Assembly: GCF_001310085.1 (NCBI RefSeq)
Contig: NZ_CP012643.1
Location: 3,783,501 to 3,847,500, forward strand
Direction of reading: 5' to 3'
From: Rufibacter tibetensis
Lineage (GTDB): Bacteria > Bacteroidota > Bacteroidia > Cytophagales > Hymenobacteraceae
DNA length: 64,000 bases
Shown: piece after piece, positions 43,396 through 52,721 of the stretch
Layout of the letters: the number at the start of each line of letters is the position of its first letter
Position numbering within the stretch: position 1 is the first letter of the stretch
Notes under the pieces: model-generated
Told to the model about the DNA's origin: nothing
The model's database searches: none
What the model saw: the letters and a program-made list of their open reading frames with translations, nothing else
Translations under genes and position numbers: made by a program

Positions 43396-43467
43396 ATGAA
43401 GAAAGCTTTAGAAACTACTTTCATCACTCTTCTGATGTTCTTTGCTTTGATTGGTGTAGTATGTTGA
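43396..43467 (+). CDS. Possible 23-residue membrane peptide
   Basis: MKKALETTFITLLMFFALIG then VVC and stop. A strong Shine-Dalgarno AGAGGAGG lies 5 to 7 bases upstream, unusual in this window. The peptide is a single hydrophobic segment with a basic N-terminus and a C-terminal Cys. A terminator with 24-base arms (43490-43539) follows directly. It could be a small membrane regulator; it may also be chance. Confidence 0.4.
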   Translation: MKKALETTFITLLMFFALIGVVC

Positions 43468-43489
43468 AGCAGTTTCCAGCAAACCAGGC

Positions 43490-43539
43490 CTAAAACAAAA
43501 CTGCCCTGCCAAATCTTTGGCAGGGCAGTTTTGTTTTAG
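43490..43539. terminator. Bidirectional terminator, 24-base perfect arms
   Basis: Arms at 43490-43513 and 43516-43539 (core ACTGCCCTGCCAAA / TTTGGCAGGGCAGT) with outer A- and T-runs and a 2-base loop, between convergent genes. Confidence 0.8.
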
Positions 43540-43549
43540 CAGGATGTAC

Positions 43550-44332
43550 CTATCTGGGAAGTCTGAAACTTAAACCTCCACCTACAAACAGCTCAGGGGC
43601 TTGGGAGGATACACCGGTACCAACAATAGCATCTAGCTGTACATAAGGCAACACTAAGAATTGAATAGAACCATCAATGACGTTTTCGGCGGGGCTGCCT
43701 TTGGGCTTCTCGCCGAAGAACTCTGCTGATAAAGTGACTTTGTCACTTAATTTTCCGCTAAGGGCGAGAGAGAACTGAAGTTTGTTTTCCATCTCGCCTT
43801 CATCAGGTTCACGCCGGAAACCGGCATTGTACTGAAGCTTCACTTTTTCTGATAGTTCATTTGTGAAAAGAAGCATGGCTTCTGGGGCCACTCTTCTGGG
43901 CTCAAAGGCGTCCGCGCCCCAGGGTACCTCTAACATGGCTAGTACAGATACTTCGGGCACTGCTCCCTCTGCTTCCAGGATGTTTATTTTGGTTCCCACC
44001 CTTACCGTGCTTAACCCTCTATCACGTTGCAGGAGGGCATCACCCACCCGGTAATCTTCCCGTCTAAAGGTGGCTTCCAAGCGTAATTCGGCCGCTTTGA
44101 AAACCCCTATCCGGAGGAGAGCTTGCGGGTAAAGCCATTGCTTATTTTCAAGGCCATCTAGCGTTCTTTTCTGGTACTGGAAACCAGTTTCTAATTGGAA
44201 AAAGCCTCTTGGTACCGTGCTGGATGCTTCGGTAAGGGTAGGTCGATCGGTTTCGAATTCGGGGTCTGTTTCCTGGGCGAGAGCACTGAATTGAATCAAC
44301 CCAAAGCTTATAAATAGTAGTATCTTTTTCAT
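43550..44332 (-). CDS. Outer-membrane beta-barrel transporter-like protein
   Basis: A 260-residue protein with signal peptide MKKILLFISFGLIQFSALAQ, ATG at 44332. The mature part starts FETDRPTLTEASSTVPRGFFQLETGFQY, the opening typical of the phenol-degradation meta-pathway (MetA)-like outer-membrane family. Amphipathic strands follow to a terminal SFRLPR. Such proteins are annotated as transporters in Bacteroidota; actual substrate unknown. Divergent from the M28 peptidase. Confidence 0.75.
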   Translation of the reverse strand: MKKILLFISFGLIQFSALAQETDPEFETDRPTLTEASSTVPRGFFQLETGFQYQKRTLDGLENKQWLYPQALLRIGVFKAAELRLEATFRREDYRVGDALLQRDRGLSTVRVGTKINILEAEGAVPEVSVLAMLEVPWGADAFEPRRVAPEAMLLFTNELSEKVKLQYNAGFRREPDEGEMENKLQFSLALSGKLSDKVTLSAEFFGEKPKGSPAENVIDGSIQFLVLPYVQLDAIVGTGVSSQAPELFVGGGLSFRLPR

Positions 44333-44509
44333 TCAGGAAGTAGTTAGCTGGGTTTTGGTACGGGGGAAAGGGTGACCAGTTGGTTCTTTGGCTTTCGCTT
44401 TGGTGAAACACCGTGCTTTCCCACTTAGATACCGTATTTATTCAATCCAGCCTAATGTAACCACCTTTTTGGGAAAGAGTACAAGGTGGAACCACCCAAT
44501 CTGTTCTAT

Positions 44510-45361
44510 ATGCCCATTCAACGCGACCGCCTGTATGCCGATGTCCAGTACCTGACTACCCTGAAGCCTCCCCGCAGCATAGGCCACCCTGAGTCTTTGA
44601 AAAAAGCCGAGGAGTATATAGAGGCGCAATTCTGCAAACTAAGCGGACGGGTTCAAAAGCAAGCGCTGCACCAAGGGTTTAATAATCTAATTTTTTCTTA
44701 TGGACCCGAGGATGGGGAGCGGGTGATTGTAGGGGCGCATTATGACGTTTTCGGTGAAACTCCCGGAGCAGATGACAATGCCAGCGCCGTAGCCGGTTTG
44801 CTGGAACTGGCCCGCGCTTTGCACGAGGAAAAACCAGAGGTAAAGCACCGAATAGATTTTGTGGCCTATAACTTTGAGGAGCCTCCTTACTTCGCCACAG
44901 AGAAAATGGGCAGCGCTGTGCATGCGAAGTCCATGAAGAAGGACAAGGTAGATGTGAAGCTGATGATTTGCCTTGAAATGATTGGGTTCTTCACTGATAA
45001 GCCCAACTCTCAGGAGTTTCAACACGAGTCTATGAAAAAGATGTACCCTACCACGGGTAACTTTATTGTAGTAGTAGGCAAGATGGGGCAGGAGCGGACA
45101 GTGCAGCGGGTGCAGCAGTTTATGAAAGAACACTCCCGCATAGATGTGCAGTCCATTGCCGCTCCGGAAGGCTTACCTGGCGTAGGTTTGTCTGACCACC
45201 GGAACTACTGGGCCCAAGGGTACCAGGCTGTAATGATCAATGACACGTCTTTCCTCCGTAACCCGCATTACCACCAAAGAAGCGACACCATTGACACCCT
45301 TGACTTTGCCCGTATGACAGAGGTGGTGAGAGGAGTTTACGCTGCGATGTTGAATTTTTAA
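44510..45361 (+). CDS. M28 family zinc aminopeptidase
   Basis: A 283-residue peptidase, ATG at 44510 (MPIQRDRLYADVQYLTTL); the frame opens with GTG at 44486. Metal and catalytic residues are in place: GAHYDVFGETPGADDNASAV (His, Asp), NFEEPPYF (catalytic Glu and metal Glu), CLEMIGFF and SDHRNYWAQG (His). No signal peptide is seen, so it may act in the cytosol or be exported otherwise. Unlike the decayed M28 gene at 2122 it is intact. It probably releases N-terminal residues from peptides. Confidence 0.85.
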   Translation: MPIQRDRLYADVQYLTTLKPPRSIGHPESLKKAEEYIEAQFCKLSGRVQKQALHQGFNNLIFSYGPEDGERVIVGAHYDVFGETPGADDNASAVAGLLELARALHEEKPEVKHRIDFVAYNFEEPPYFATEKMGSAVHAKSMKKDKVDVKLMICLEMIGFFTDKPNSQEFQHESMKKMYPTTGNFIVVVGKMGQERTVQRVQQFMKEHSRIDVQSIAAPEGLPGVGLSDHRNYWAQGYQAVMINDTSFLRNPHYHQRSDTIDTLDFARMTEVVRGVYAAMLNF

Positions 45362-45582
45362 AATTAACTTCAAAAGCGAGCACAATTGATTTGCACAGGA
45401 TCTAAAGCTTTGGAAACGGCAGAAAAGATAAAGCTTACATGGAGTTCATTCTACTATCTTGTAAGGAATAAAGGGATAGCCTGAATACCATTTCCAAATA
45501 CTTAATGCTTAAGGTGTTTTTCTTACTCTCTTCAAAAAAGCCAAGTGTACACTAGGGGCACTTTAGTAAGGATAAAAATATT

Positions 45583-45600
45583 CTCATATTTATATATGAG
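45583..45600. promoter_or_regulatory. Palindrome upstream of the WD40 gene
   Basis: CTCATAT-TTAT-ATATGAG, 7-base perfect arms, 15 bases before a TATTTTTG -7-like box (45616-45623). It might be an operator; evidence is position only. Confidence 0.3.
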
Positions 45601-45651
45601 TTAACTAATATTTAGTATTTTTGAGCTGCTAAATATTATTATTTATTATCT

Positions 45652-46614
45652 ATGAAAAGGAGTAGAGGTGCTTTGATAGTTGTTTACTTATGCTTTACTG
45701 CAGTTTTAAGCTTTGGCCAAACCAAACTTAAGCCATTGGCTTTGTTAAAGCATGAAGAAAGCCTGATGTTTCATGATGCAGTTTTTTCGCCGGAAGGAAA
45801 CCGTTTGGTATCTGTAGGCAACCAAGGGATGCTGTACCTCTGGGATCCCACTCAGTCATTTCCAGTAAGTTTTAAGCACGTGTACAAAGGAACGGCTCTT
45901 TCATGTGCGTACTCCCAGGACGGAAAGTACATAGTGACGGGAGGGGAAGAGAGATCCATCAAAGTTTTACTAGCCCAAGATTTGAGTGAGGTAAAAAGTA
46001 TTACTGGGTTGCCAGCAACAGTACGGAAAATTGCAATGTCAGGAAACCGGTTGGTAGCCCTGCTCCAGAACAATGAAATACATATTTACAACACAGATAC
46101 ATGGGAGAAGATAGGTAAGCCACGTTATGCTGCCAAAGACTCTAAGATTGTGTTCAGTAGCAAAGGCGATCGGTTTTATGCTTGGTTTTCAAGCCGTATT
46201 TATGCTATTTCAGCCAAAGACGGTGAGTTAATCAATGTATTCAATACAAATTACGGTATTCCCACTGATTTAACGTTGAGTACCGATGATCGATTATTGG
46301 CTGTAGGCTATGGGAAAGCAGATGAGGTAATACGCATCTATGATACTGGTGACTTCAAACAAGTGAAGGCTGTGAAAAAGAATGGGGCTGGAGATTCAGC
46401 TACCGGTATGTCTTTCTTTCATAACAGCAATAAATTACTTTACCTCTCAAATGCCGGCAATCCTAACCTGAAGGTGTACGACCTAGACAATGGCACGCAT
46501 ACATCTGTTTTAAAAGGAAGCGCAACCGACAACACCTCCATTTCCCGTGATAACTCCAAGTTGATTCTGGCGCCGAGAGGACTTAACTCAATTCGGTTGA
46601 TGGCGATTATTTAG
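45652..46614 (+). CDS. Secreted WD40 repeat protein
   Basis: A 320-residue protein with signal peptide MKRSRGALIVVYLCFTAVLSFGQ. The mature part is a beta-propeller of about seven blades: HDAVFSPEGNRLVSVGNQG, SCAYSQDGKYIVTGGEERS, TDLTLSTDDRLLAVGYGKAD, and SISRDNSKLILAPRGL. It is a probable periplasmic or surface scaffold. A TATTTTTG -7-like box lies 30-36 bases before the ATG, and a long terminator follows at 46642. Confidence 0.8.
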   Translation: MKRSRGALIVVYLCFTAVLSFGQTKLKPLALLKHEESLMFHDAVFSPEGNRLVSVGNQGMLYLWDPTQSFPVSFKHVYKGTALSCAYSQDGKYIVTGGEERSIKVLLAQDLSEVKSITGLPATVRKIAMSGNRLVALLQNNEIHIYNTDTWEKIGKPRYAAKDSKIVFSSKGDRFYAWFSSRIYAISAKDGELINVFNTNYGIPTDLTLSTDDRLLAVGYGKADEVIRIYDTGDFKQVKAVKKNGAGDSATGMSFFHNSNKLLYLSNAGNPNLKVYDLDNGTHTSVLKGSATDNTSISRDNSKLILAPRGLNSIRLMAII

Positions 46615-46641
46615 AAACAGTTTTAAGCTAGTTTCTACAAA

Positions 46642-46699
46642 ATACCCTGTAAATGGAAGAGCCGGTTCTACTAGACCGGCTCTTCCATTTACAGGGTAT
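46642..46699. terminator. Bidirectional terminator, 25-base arms
   Basis: Arms at 46642-46666 and 46675-46699 (core ATGGAAGAGCCGG / CCGGCTCTTCCAT), further paired inside by TCTA/TAGA. It lies between convergent genes. Confidence 0.8.
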
Positions 46700-46722
46700 A
46701 AAAACTTGATTTTGATAGGAGT

Positions 46723-47781
46723 CTAGGCGCTGGGGTTTTCCAAAGAAGCCATGTCAATCACAAAACGGTATTTCACATCGCCAGCCAGCATACGGTCATA
46801 CGCGGTGTTGATTTGGTTTATGTTGATGACCTCAATGTCTGAAAGGATGTTGTGCTCAGCACAGTAGTCCAGCATTTCCTGCGTCTCAGCAATGCCCCCA
46901 ATCAAGGAACCGGCAATGCGGCGGCGCCCGAAAATAAGGGTGGCAGCATGTAGTTCCGGAGCTTCCGGCGGAACACCTAACAAGATCATCGTTCCATCTC
47001 GGCGTAAAAGCGAAGCGTACATATCCAGACTCACTTTGGCCGAAACTGTGTTAATGATGAAGTCGAAATAGTTGGTAACCTGCTTCAGGGCCTCTGAGTC
47101 TTTGGTGACCACAAATTTGTGCGCGCCAAGAGCCTGAGCATCGGCTTCTTTGTTAGGAGAGGTACTTAAAACCGTAACTTCAGCTCCCATAGAAGCAGCC
47201 AGTTTCACAGCCATGTGTCCTAGTCCACCTAAGCCAACTACTGCTACTTTATGGCCTTCGCCCACACCCCAATGCCGGAGGGGAGAGTAAGTGGTGATAC
47301 CTGCGCAAAGAAGTGGAGCCACCCGTGCTAAGTCCTGATCTTCCCTGATTTTCAGGACGAAATTTTCTGAGACCACTATCTGGTTGGAGTACCCCCCATA
47401 GGTCGGAGTTTCTAAGCCAGGCTCTGGGCTGTTATAGGTTCCAATGAATCCTTGCTCACAGTATTGCTCCAGGCCATCGTTACAGCTGGGGCAGGATTGG
47501 CAGGAACCTACCATACAGCCTACACCCGCCATTTCTCCCACACTGAAGTTTTTAACGTGGTCACCTACCCGGACCACTCTGCCCACAATTTCGTGGCCCG
47601 GCACAACGGGGTACATGGCACCGCCCCACTCACCTTTAGCGGTATGTAAATCTGAATGGCAAACACCGCAGAACAGGATCTCAATCATCACGTCATGAGG
47701 ACCCACATCGCGGCGCTCAAAATTATAGGGGGCCAACGGGGAGTTGGGGTCAAAGGCAGCGTATCCTTTTGTTTCTATCAT
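46723..47781 (-). CDS. Zinc-dependent alcohol dehydrogenase, CAD/YahK type
   Basis: NAD(P)-dependent medium-chain dehydrogenase, 352 residues, ATG at 47781. Catalytic zinc ligands are in FCGVCHSDLHTAKGEW (Cys), VVPGHEIVGRVV (His-Glu) and LLCAGITTYSPL (Cys). The four structural Cys lie in CMVGSCQSCPSCNDGLEQYC. The Rossmann loop is VAVVGLGGLGHMAVKLA, and TVLSTSPNKEADAQALGAH follows it, suggesting NADP preference. It probably reduces aldehydes to alcohols in the cytosol. Confidence 0.92.
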   Translation of the reverse strand: MIETKGYAAFDPNSPLAPYNFERRDVGPHDVMIEILFCGVCHSDLHTAKGEWGGAMYPVVPGHEIVGRVVRVGDHVKNFSVGEMAGVGCMVGSCQSCPSCNDGLEQYCEQGFIGTYNSPEPGLETPTYGGYSNQIVVSENFVLKIREDQDLARVAPLLCAGITTYSPLRHWGVGEGHKVAVVGLGGLGHMAVKLAASMGAEVTVLSTSPNKEADAQALGAHKFVVTKDSEALKQVTNYFDFIINTVSAKVSLDMYASLLRRDGTMILLGVPPEAPELHAATLIFGRRRIAGSLIGGIAETQEMLDYCAEHNILSDIEVININQINTAYDRMLAGDVKYRFVIDMASLENPSA

Positions 47782-47977
47782 AGTTTTATTTTTAGGGGTG
47801 CAAAGTATAAGGTACTACATCAGAGATACGGGAAGTACGGCTTTGAGATTTGCCGCTTTTACTTGACCTGGTAGTTGGCCAGGTAAAGGGCTAAGTACCA
47901 ACTGCTATTCCAAAGGAAACTAGCCTTGCCGAAACAGCCCTAACTTTTGGTTTTAGGCCTGTTTTGCCAAATAAGGC

Positions 47978-48913
47978 TTAAAACGGAAGCTTGCTAACGT
48001 CAATGTTCCCACCTGAAAGGATGACTCCTATTTTTTGTCCGGCAAACTCTTCTTTTTCTCTGAGCAATGCGGCCAGAGCCACAGCACTGGAAGGCTCTAC
48101 AATGATTTTCATCCGCTCCCAGATTAGGCGCATGGCACTGGTAATTTCCGTTTCCTCTACCCGGATGATTTTGTCCACGTATTGCTGGATGATAGGGAAA
48201 TTAATATCGCCCAGTTGGGTTCTGAGGCCATCAGCGAGAGTGTTGGTACTGTCATTAGATTCAATTTGTCCGCTCAGGAGCGAACGATACGCATCATCGG
48301 CTTCAAAAGGCTCGCCTCCAATCACCTTGCAGTTCCTTTCAAAATAATGGGCTGCTAAGGCAGTACCTCCAATTAATCCACCTCCGCCCACTGGCGAGAA
48401 AATGTAGGTTAGTTCTGGTTGGTCTTCTAATAATTCCAAGGCAGCGGTGCCTTGCCCCAAGATAACCTCACGGTCATTGGAGGGATGTATAAAGTAAGCA
48501 CCCGTTTCTTTCTGGACCTGCTCAGCTACTTCTTCGCGGGCGATGGGGGTAGAGGCGCATTCCACGATTTGGCCGCCATAACCTTTTACCGCATCCTTCT
48601 TGACCTGTGGCGCATTTTCAGGCATCACAATATACGCCTTTACGCCTATGCTCTGCGCAGCCAACGCCAGGGCTTGGGCAAAGTTCCCAGAGGAATGGGT
48701 AACTACTCCGCGGGCTTTTTGCTCTTCTGAAAGTTGAAGCACCGCGTTCATGGCGCCGCGCATCTTGAAGGCTCCCATACGCTGGAAGTTCTCACATTTA
48801 AAATAAAGGTCAGCCCCCGCTATTTCATTCAACAAACGAGAGGTAAGAACCGGGGTGCGGTGAATATAAGGCGCTATTCTTTCCTGAGTGGCCAGTAAAT
48901 CTTCTTTTTTCAT
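47978..48913 (-). CDS. Threonine dehydratase / serine racemase family PLP enzyme
   Basis: A 311-residue fold-type II PLP enzyme, ATG at 48913 (MKKEDLLATQERIAPYIHR); the frame is open to 49030. The PLP Lys is in NFQRMGAFKMRGAMNA; THSSGNFAQALALAA binds the cofactor and SPVGGGGLIGGTAL holds the phosphate. It ends LSGGNIDVSKL. It lacks the regulatory ACT domain of biosynthetic IlvA, so it is of the catabolic/serine-racemase-like type. Products would be 2-oxobutanoate or pyruvate plus ammonia, or D-serine. Confidence 0.88.
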   Translation of the reverse strand: MKKEDLLATQERIAPYIHRTPVLTSRLLNEIAGADLYFKCENFQRMGAFKMRGAMNAVLQLSEEQKARGVVTHSSGNFAQALALAAQSIGVKAYIVMPENAPQVKKDAVKGYGGQIVECASTPIAREEVAEQVQKETGAYFIHPSNDREVILGQGTAALELLEDQPELTYIFSPVGGGGLIGGTALAAHYFERNCKVIGGEPFEADDAYRSLLSGQIESNDSTNTLADGLRTQLGDINFPIIQQYVDKIIRVEETEITSAMRLIWERMKIIVEPSSAVALAALLREKEEFAGQKIGVILSGGNIDVSKLPF

Positions 48914-49073
48914 AAGTAAAGGAGGCGTAAGTTGATTGCAGATCTCCTTTGCAAAGGAAATAAATACAAGTGGAAAAGGAGAGGTTGGTTTGAAAGAAGT
49001 TGATACGTGAATTCCGGTAGAAAATCGCAACTCAAATTTTAATAGGCTGAGCCATCTATATCCATCTTAAATA

Positions 49074-49102
49074 AAAAAAGCCACCCTTTTTGGGTGGCTT
49101 TT
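49074..49102 (-). terminator. Hairpin terminator after catalase
   Basis: AAAAGCCACCC / GGGTGGCTTTT with a short T-loop; a T-run follows on the minus strand, about 25 bases past the catalase stop. Confidence 0.75.
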
Positions 49103-49125
49103 CTAAAAACTGGTTCTAAACTAAC

Positions 49126-50745
49126 TTAGTATGGTTTTGCCTCGTGCGATTTCTGCTTCGCATCTTTCACGCCTGCTTCCGGAGAGATAGCACCAATTGG
49201 GCCTTTGTCTTCCTGAGACTTAGAAGTTTTCGCCAAACCTTCGGCTACTCTACGGCCATAATCTGCATCAGCTAGGGTGAAATGCTCAATCATCTTATCC
49301 TGAATACGCTTATCGGCAGTAGCCAGGGTATTCACCAGGTTGGTGATCAAATCATCACGCTCCCAGTCTTCAAAGTTGCGGTAAGTTTCACCGGCTTGCT
49401 TGAAGTCATTGGTGCGGTCAATCTTCTGACGAACCAGGTTGGCTTCGTAGCGTGGCTCATAGTCCTTACCCGCTTTAGGTGCCTCTTTCACATTGTTCAG
49501 AGTAGAAGGCTCATAGTTAATGTGCGGGTTCTGACCTTGTCCAAAATCTGAGTGGAAAGACATTTGCCCACCTCTCTGGTTTGTAACAACTTGGTTTTTA
49601 GGAGCATTAATTGGCAATTGCAAATAGTTTGCTCCTACTCGATAACGTTGTGTATCTGAGTAAGAGAACGTACGTCCCTGCAACATTTTATCATCAGAAA
49701 ACTCCAGTCCGTCTACCAGTACGCCGGTACCAAAAGCTGATTGTTCTACCTCATTGAAGTAATCAACTGGGTTACGGTTCAGGGTCATCTTGCCCACTGG
49801 CAGGAAGGGGAACTGATCTGCTGGCCACAATTTGGTGTCATCCAACGGATCAAAGTCCAGTTCCGGATGATCATCGTCGCTCATGATCTGCACGCATAGC
49901 TCCCACTCAGGATAGTTTCCTTCTTTTATAGCTTCAAACAGATCCTGTGTAGCGTGGTTGAAGTTCTTAGCCTGGATGCTTTCGGCTTCAGCCTGGGTTA
50001 AGTTGCGGATGCCTTGTAGCGGCTCCCAGTGGTATTTCACTAGTACGGCTTGGCCATCGGCGTTCACCCACTTATAGGTGTTTACTCCTGAACCTTGCAT
50101 CTGTCGGTAGTTGGCCGGAATACCCCATGGCGAAAACAGGAACGTAGCCATATGGGTAGCTTCTGGAGTATTAGCGATAAAGTCAAAGATGCGCTCTCCG
50201 CTTTGGATGTTGGTAACCGGATCTGGTTTTTGGGAGTGAATCAGATCTGGAAACTTCATGGCATCTCTGATGAAGAAGATCTTAAGGTTGTTTCCTACCA
50301 GATCCCAGTTTCCGTCTTCGGTATAGAATTTCACAGCAAAACCACGCGGGTCACGCAAGGTCTCGGGTGAGTGACCACCGTGTCCTACAGTAGAAAAACG
50401 AACAAACACCGGGGTTTGCTTTCCTTTTTCCTGGAATAGTTTGGCGCGGGTATATTTAGCGATTGGCTCATCACCTACTTTTCCGTAAGCTTCAAAAACA
50501 CCGTGGGCACCAGCTCCCCTGGCGTGTACTACGCGTTCTGGGATGCGCTCACGGTCAAAATGACTGATTTTTTCAATGAAGTGGTAGTTCTCTAAAGTAG
50601 CCGGCCCACGGTTCCCTATAGTCCGGATGTTCTGGTTATCAGTTACCGGATGACCTTGCCTGGTGGTCAGATTTTGCCGCTCCTGGCCGTTACCAGCATG
50701 GTTGTTTTCAGATTGACCGTTAGATTGATTCTGATCTCTTTCCAT
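49126..50745 (-). CDS. katA: Monofunctional heme catalase
   Basis: Decomposes H2O2 to water and O2. The ATG at 50745 gives 539 residues with a polar, Asn/Gln-rich N-terminus ([18 protein letters not shown]). The catalytic His is in [18 protein letters not shown], Asn in [14 protein letters not shown], and the heme-ligand Tyr in [15 protein letters not shown]. The C-terminus continues past the core to a tail ending QKSHEAKPY, of ordinary length for clade-3 enzymes. The upstream region (50746-51310) holds a palindrome at 51173 that could be a regulator site. Confidence 0.95.
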   Translation of the reverse strand: MERDQNQSNGQSENNHAGNGQERQNLTTRQGHPVTDNQNIRTIGNRGPATLENYHFIEKISHFDRERIPERVVHARGAGAHGVFEAYGKVGDEPIAKYTRAKLFQEKGKQTPVFVRFSTVGHGGHSPETLRDPRGFAVKFYTEDGNWDLVGNNLKIFFIRDAMKFPDLIHSQKPDPVTNIQSGERIFDFIANTPEATHMATFLFSPWGIPANYRQMQGSGVNTYKWVNADGQAVLVKYHWEPLQGIRNLTQAEAESIQAKNFNHATQDLFEAIKEGNYPEWELCVQIMSDDDHPELDFDPLDDTKLWPADQFPFLPVGKMTLNRNPVDYFNEVEQSAFGTGVLVDGLEFSDDKMLQGRTFSYSDTQRYRVGANYLQLPINAPKNQVVTNQRGGQMSFHSDFGQGQNPHINYEPSTLNNVKEAPKAGKDYEPRYEANLVRQKIDRTNDFKQAGETYRNFEDWERDDLITNLVNTLATADKRIQDKMIEHFTLADADYGRRVAEGLAKTSKSQEDKGPIGAISPEAGVKDAKQKSHEAKPY

Positions 50746-51310
50746 AGAATAATGGGGATTAGGATGATTAATATTTAACGCTTTCCTCTTGAGGAGGTTA
50801 TGCAATTCTTTTCAACTTTTCAGCTTCTCAATTAAAGGTTTTGAAGGCAGCAGTTCAAGCATACTTTCTTTGCTCCTTTCCAGAAGTATACCCCAAAGGT
50901 GACCTATATGTTTATATAAATCAAATTGATTAAAGTTATTGAATGATAGGAAATTTCTATAATCTAGAATGCTGATGTGCTAAGTTGAAGAAAGATAGTA
51001 ACCCAGGGAAGAAAGAGATGGGGTGAAAGGGGGAAATGGATTCATAATGTTATCCCTCCAATAGTTATCTTAGATGGGAGGTTACTGCATTCTATTAATA
51101 AAGTAACAATCTTGTTAGAGCAGGGACAGCTTTAATGATCGAGCCTTAAGTTTTTTCATTTTGACAAATAGCTTGACCATTGGTCAAAAAGAAAAGCATA
51201 GGGAGATTGCCTCAACAAGAAAGAGAGGAAAAGAGTGGGTTTTGTTTTAAGCTGATTTTTAGAAAAAAGGACTTAATCAAAGCCACTTTTCTAGTTGGTG
51301 AGTCGACCTG
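50746..51310. other. Gene-free stretch upstream of catalase
   Basis: About 565 bases between sbcD and katA, both on the minus strand. It should include the katA promoter; a palindrome is at 51173-51187. An open frame of 62 codons at 51180 is not convincing. Confidence 0.5.
51173..51187. promoter_or_regulatory. Palindrome TTGACCATTGGTCAA
   Basis: Perfect 7-base arms around one T, of the shape bound by TetR-type or similar dimeric regulators. It lies about 430 bases upstream of katA and 124 bases past the sbcD stop. No adjacent regulator gene, so assignment is open. Confidence 0.4.
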
Positions 51311-52576
51311 CTACTCTAGCACCTGTTCTTCTGAAGAAAGAATGGCAAGAGGTCCATCCTGTAGCTGAGGCATCAACTCTAAGAGTTCATCAAAAGTTGA
51401 AATCAAGCTTAGATAGGTGTCTGCTTCCAATGCTTCCTCACACTTCTTAAGGAAAACCTCTTTTGGTTTCAAGTCTGCCAGATCTTGTTCAGGTTGTACC
51501 TGCTGGTCTAGGGTTTGGCTGTCAATGGTGCGCAGGGGCCGGTGAATTAGGAGCTGCAACTGGGGTTGTAAGGCAAATGCTTCCTGCAGTTTGCCGGTAA
51601 GGTCGTGCAGGTTGTGTTCGTATTGAAGTTGTACTTCTGCCCAGGCCGGGTAAGGCAGATCTGCGTTGTCATAGGCAATGATCTTGGGGAACAATTCCTC
51701 AATGGTGCCTTTGAACCGAACCAACTTACGCCAGCAGGGTACCGGCACTTCATGTATGTTGGCAAGTTTCCCCTGCTCAAAATCAAGAATGATGATATGC
51801 TTATGATCAGTGATCTCAGAGAAGCTCAACGGAATAGGGGAGCCACTATACCTGATGTGCTGCATCTTGTGCACTACCTGCGGCCTATGTAAATGCCCCA
51901 AAGCTACGTAATCAAACTCTTCAGGAAATTGATCGCCACAAATCTGCCCCAAGTTGCCCACGTGAATTTCTTTTTCACTGTCTGAGGCACTGCCCCCGGC
52001 GGCAAACAGGTGACCGGTGGCCAATACAGGAATACCCAGTTGCTTGAATTCCTGAATGAGCGGCACTAATTGGGTATAATGATCGCAGATACCTTGTTTA
52101 AGCCGTGCTTCCTTTTCCTCGCCGGTTTCACCAGGTACTGAGAGGCGTACGTCTTTGTCGCGCAGAAACGGCACGGCGCAGACCACGGCTTTAGGCTGGT
52201 CGTCTTCATCTGTAAGTACAATCACCTGATCTTCGGGACTGGCGGGAGCCCCACCCACCACGTGTACATTGAAGTGGCGGAGCAGCTCGGCTGGGGCGTT
52301 AAGGGTAGAAACAGAGTCATGGTTACCTCCAATAATGACCAGATCACGGCAGCAGGAGTTTTTAACCTCCCTAATGAAGTCATAATAAAGTTTTAAAGCG
52401 GTGTTGGACGGGAAACCAGTATCAAAAACATCACCGGCTATCACCAAAAGGTCTATTTTCTGGTCACAAATGGTCTCACAAAGCCAGTTGAGAAAAGCCC
52501 GATGCTCCTCGGTGCGTTCCTGGTTTGCCAGTCGTTGTCCTAAGTGCCAGTCAGCTGTGTGTAGTACCCGTATCAT
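51311..52576 (-). CDS. sbcD: Exonuclease subunit SbcD (Mre11-like)
   Basis: Nuclease subunit of the SbcCD complex, which cuts hairpins and protein-blocked DNA ends. It has 421 residues, ATG at 52576. The calcineurin-type phosphoesterase motifs are intact: HTADWHLGQ, VIAGDVFDTG, IIGGNHDS, ATGHLFA and VALGHLHRPQ. The C-terminal capping region (KEVFLKKCEEALEADTYLSL) is present. sbcC is normally next in the operon but does not follow; a 565-base stretch without a gene and then katA are there instead. Confidence 0.93.
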   Translation of the reverse strand: MIRVLHTADWHLGQRLANQERTEEHRAFLNWLCETICDQKIDLLVIAGDVFDTGFPSNTALKLYYDFIREVKNSCCRDLVIIGGNHDSVSTLNAPAELLRHFNVHVVGGAPASPEDQVIVLTDEDDQPKAVVCAVPFLRDKDVRLSVPGETGEEKEARLKQGICDHYTQLVPLIQEFKQLGIPVLATGHLFAAGGSASDSEKEIHVGNLGQICGDQFPEEFDYVALGHLHRPQVVHKMQHIRYSGSPIPLSFSEITDHKHIIILDFEQGKLANIHEVPVPCWRKLVRFKGTIEELFPKIIAYDNADLPYPAWAEVQLQYEHNLHDLTGKLQEAFALQPQLQLLIHRPLRTIDSQTLDQQVQPEQDLADLKPKEVFLKKCEEALEADTYLSLISTFDELLELMPQLQDGPLAILSSEEQVLE

Positions 52577-52721
52577 GCCGCTTCAGTTCTGTTCTAGGTG
52601 TATCTAACTGACGAAGATACAAAAAGGGAAACGGATCACTAGCTACCTGTCCGGACTAATTTGTTGCGGTTTGATTTACAGTTATATTGAATAAATTGGA
52701 ACAGCTTATTCTTCCTGACCC

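Noticed and set aside
51180..51368. 62-codon plus-strand open frame
   Set aside because: Begins in the palindrome and runs antisense into sbcD.
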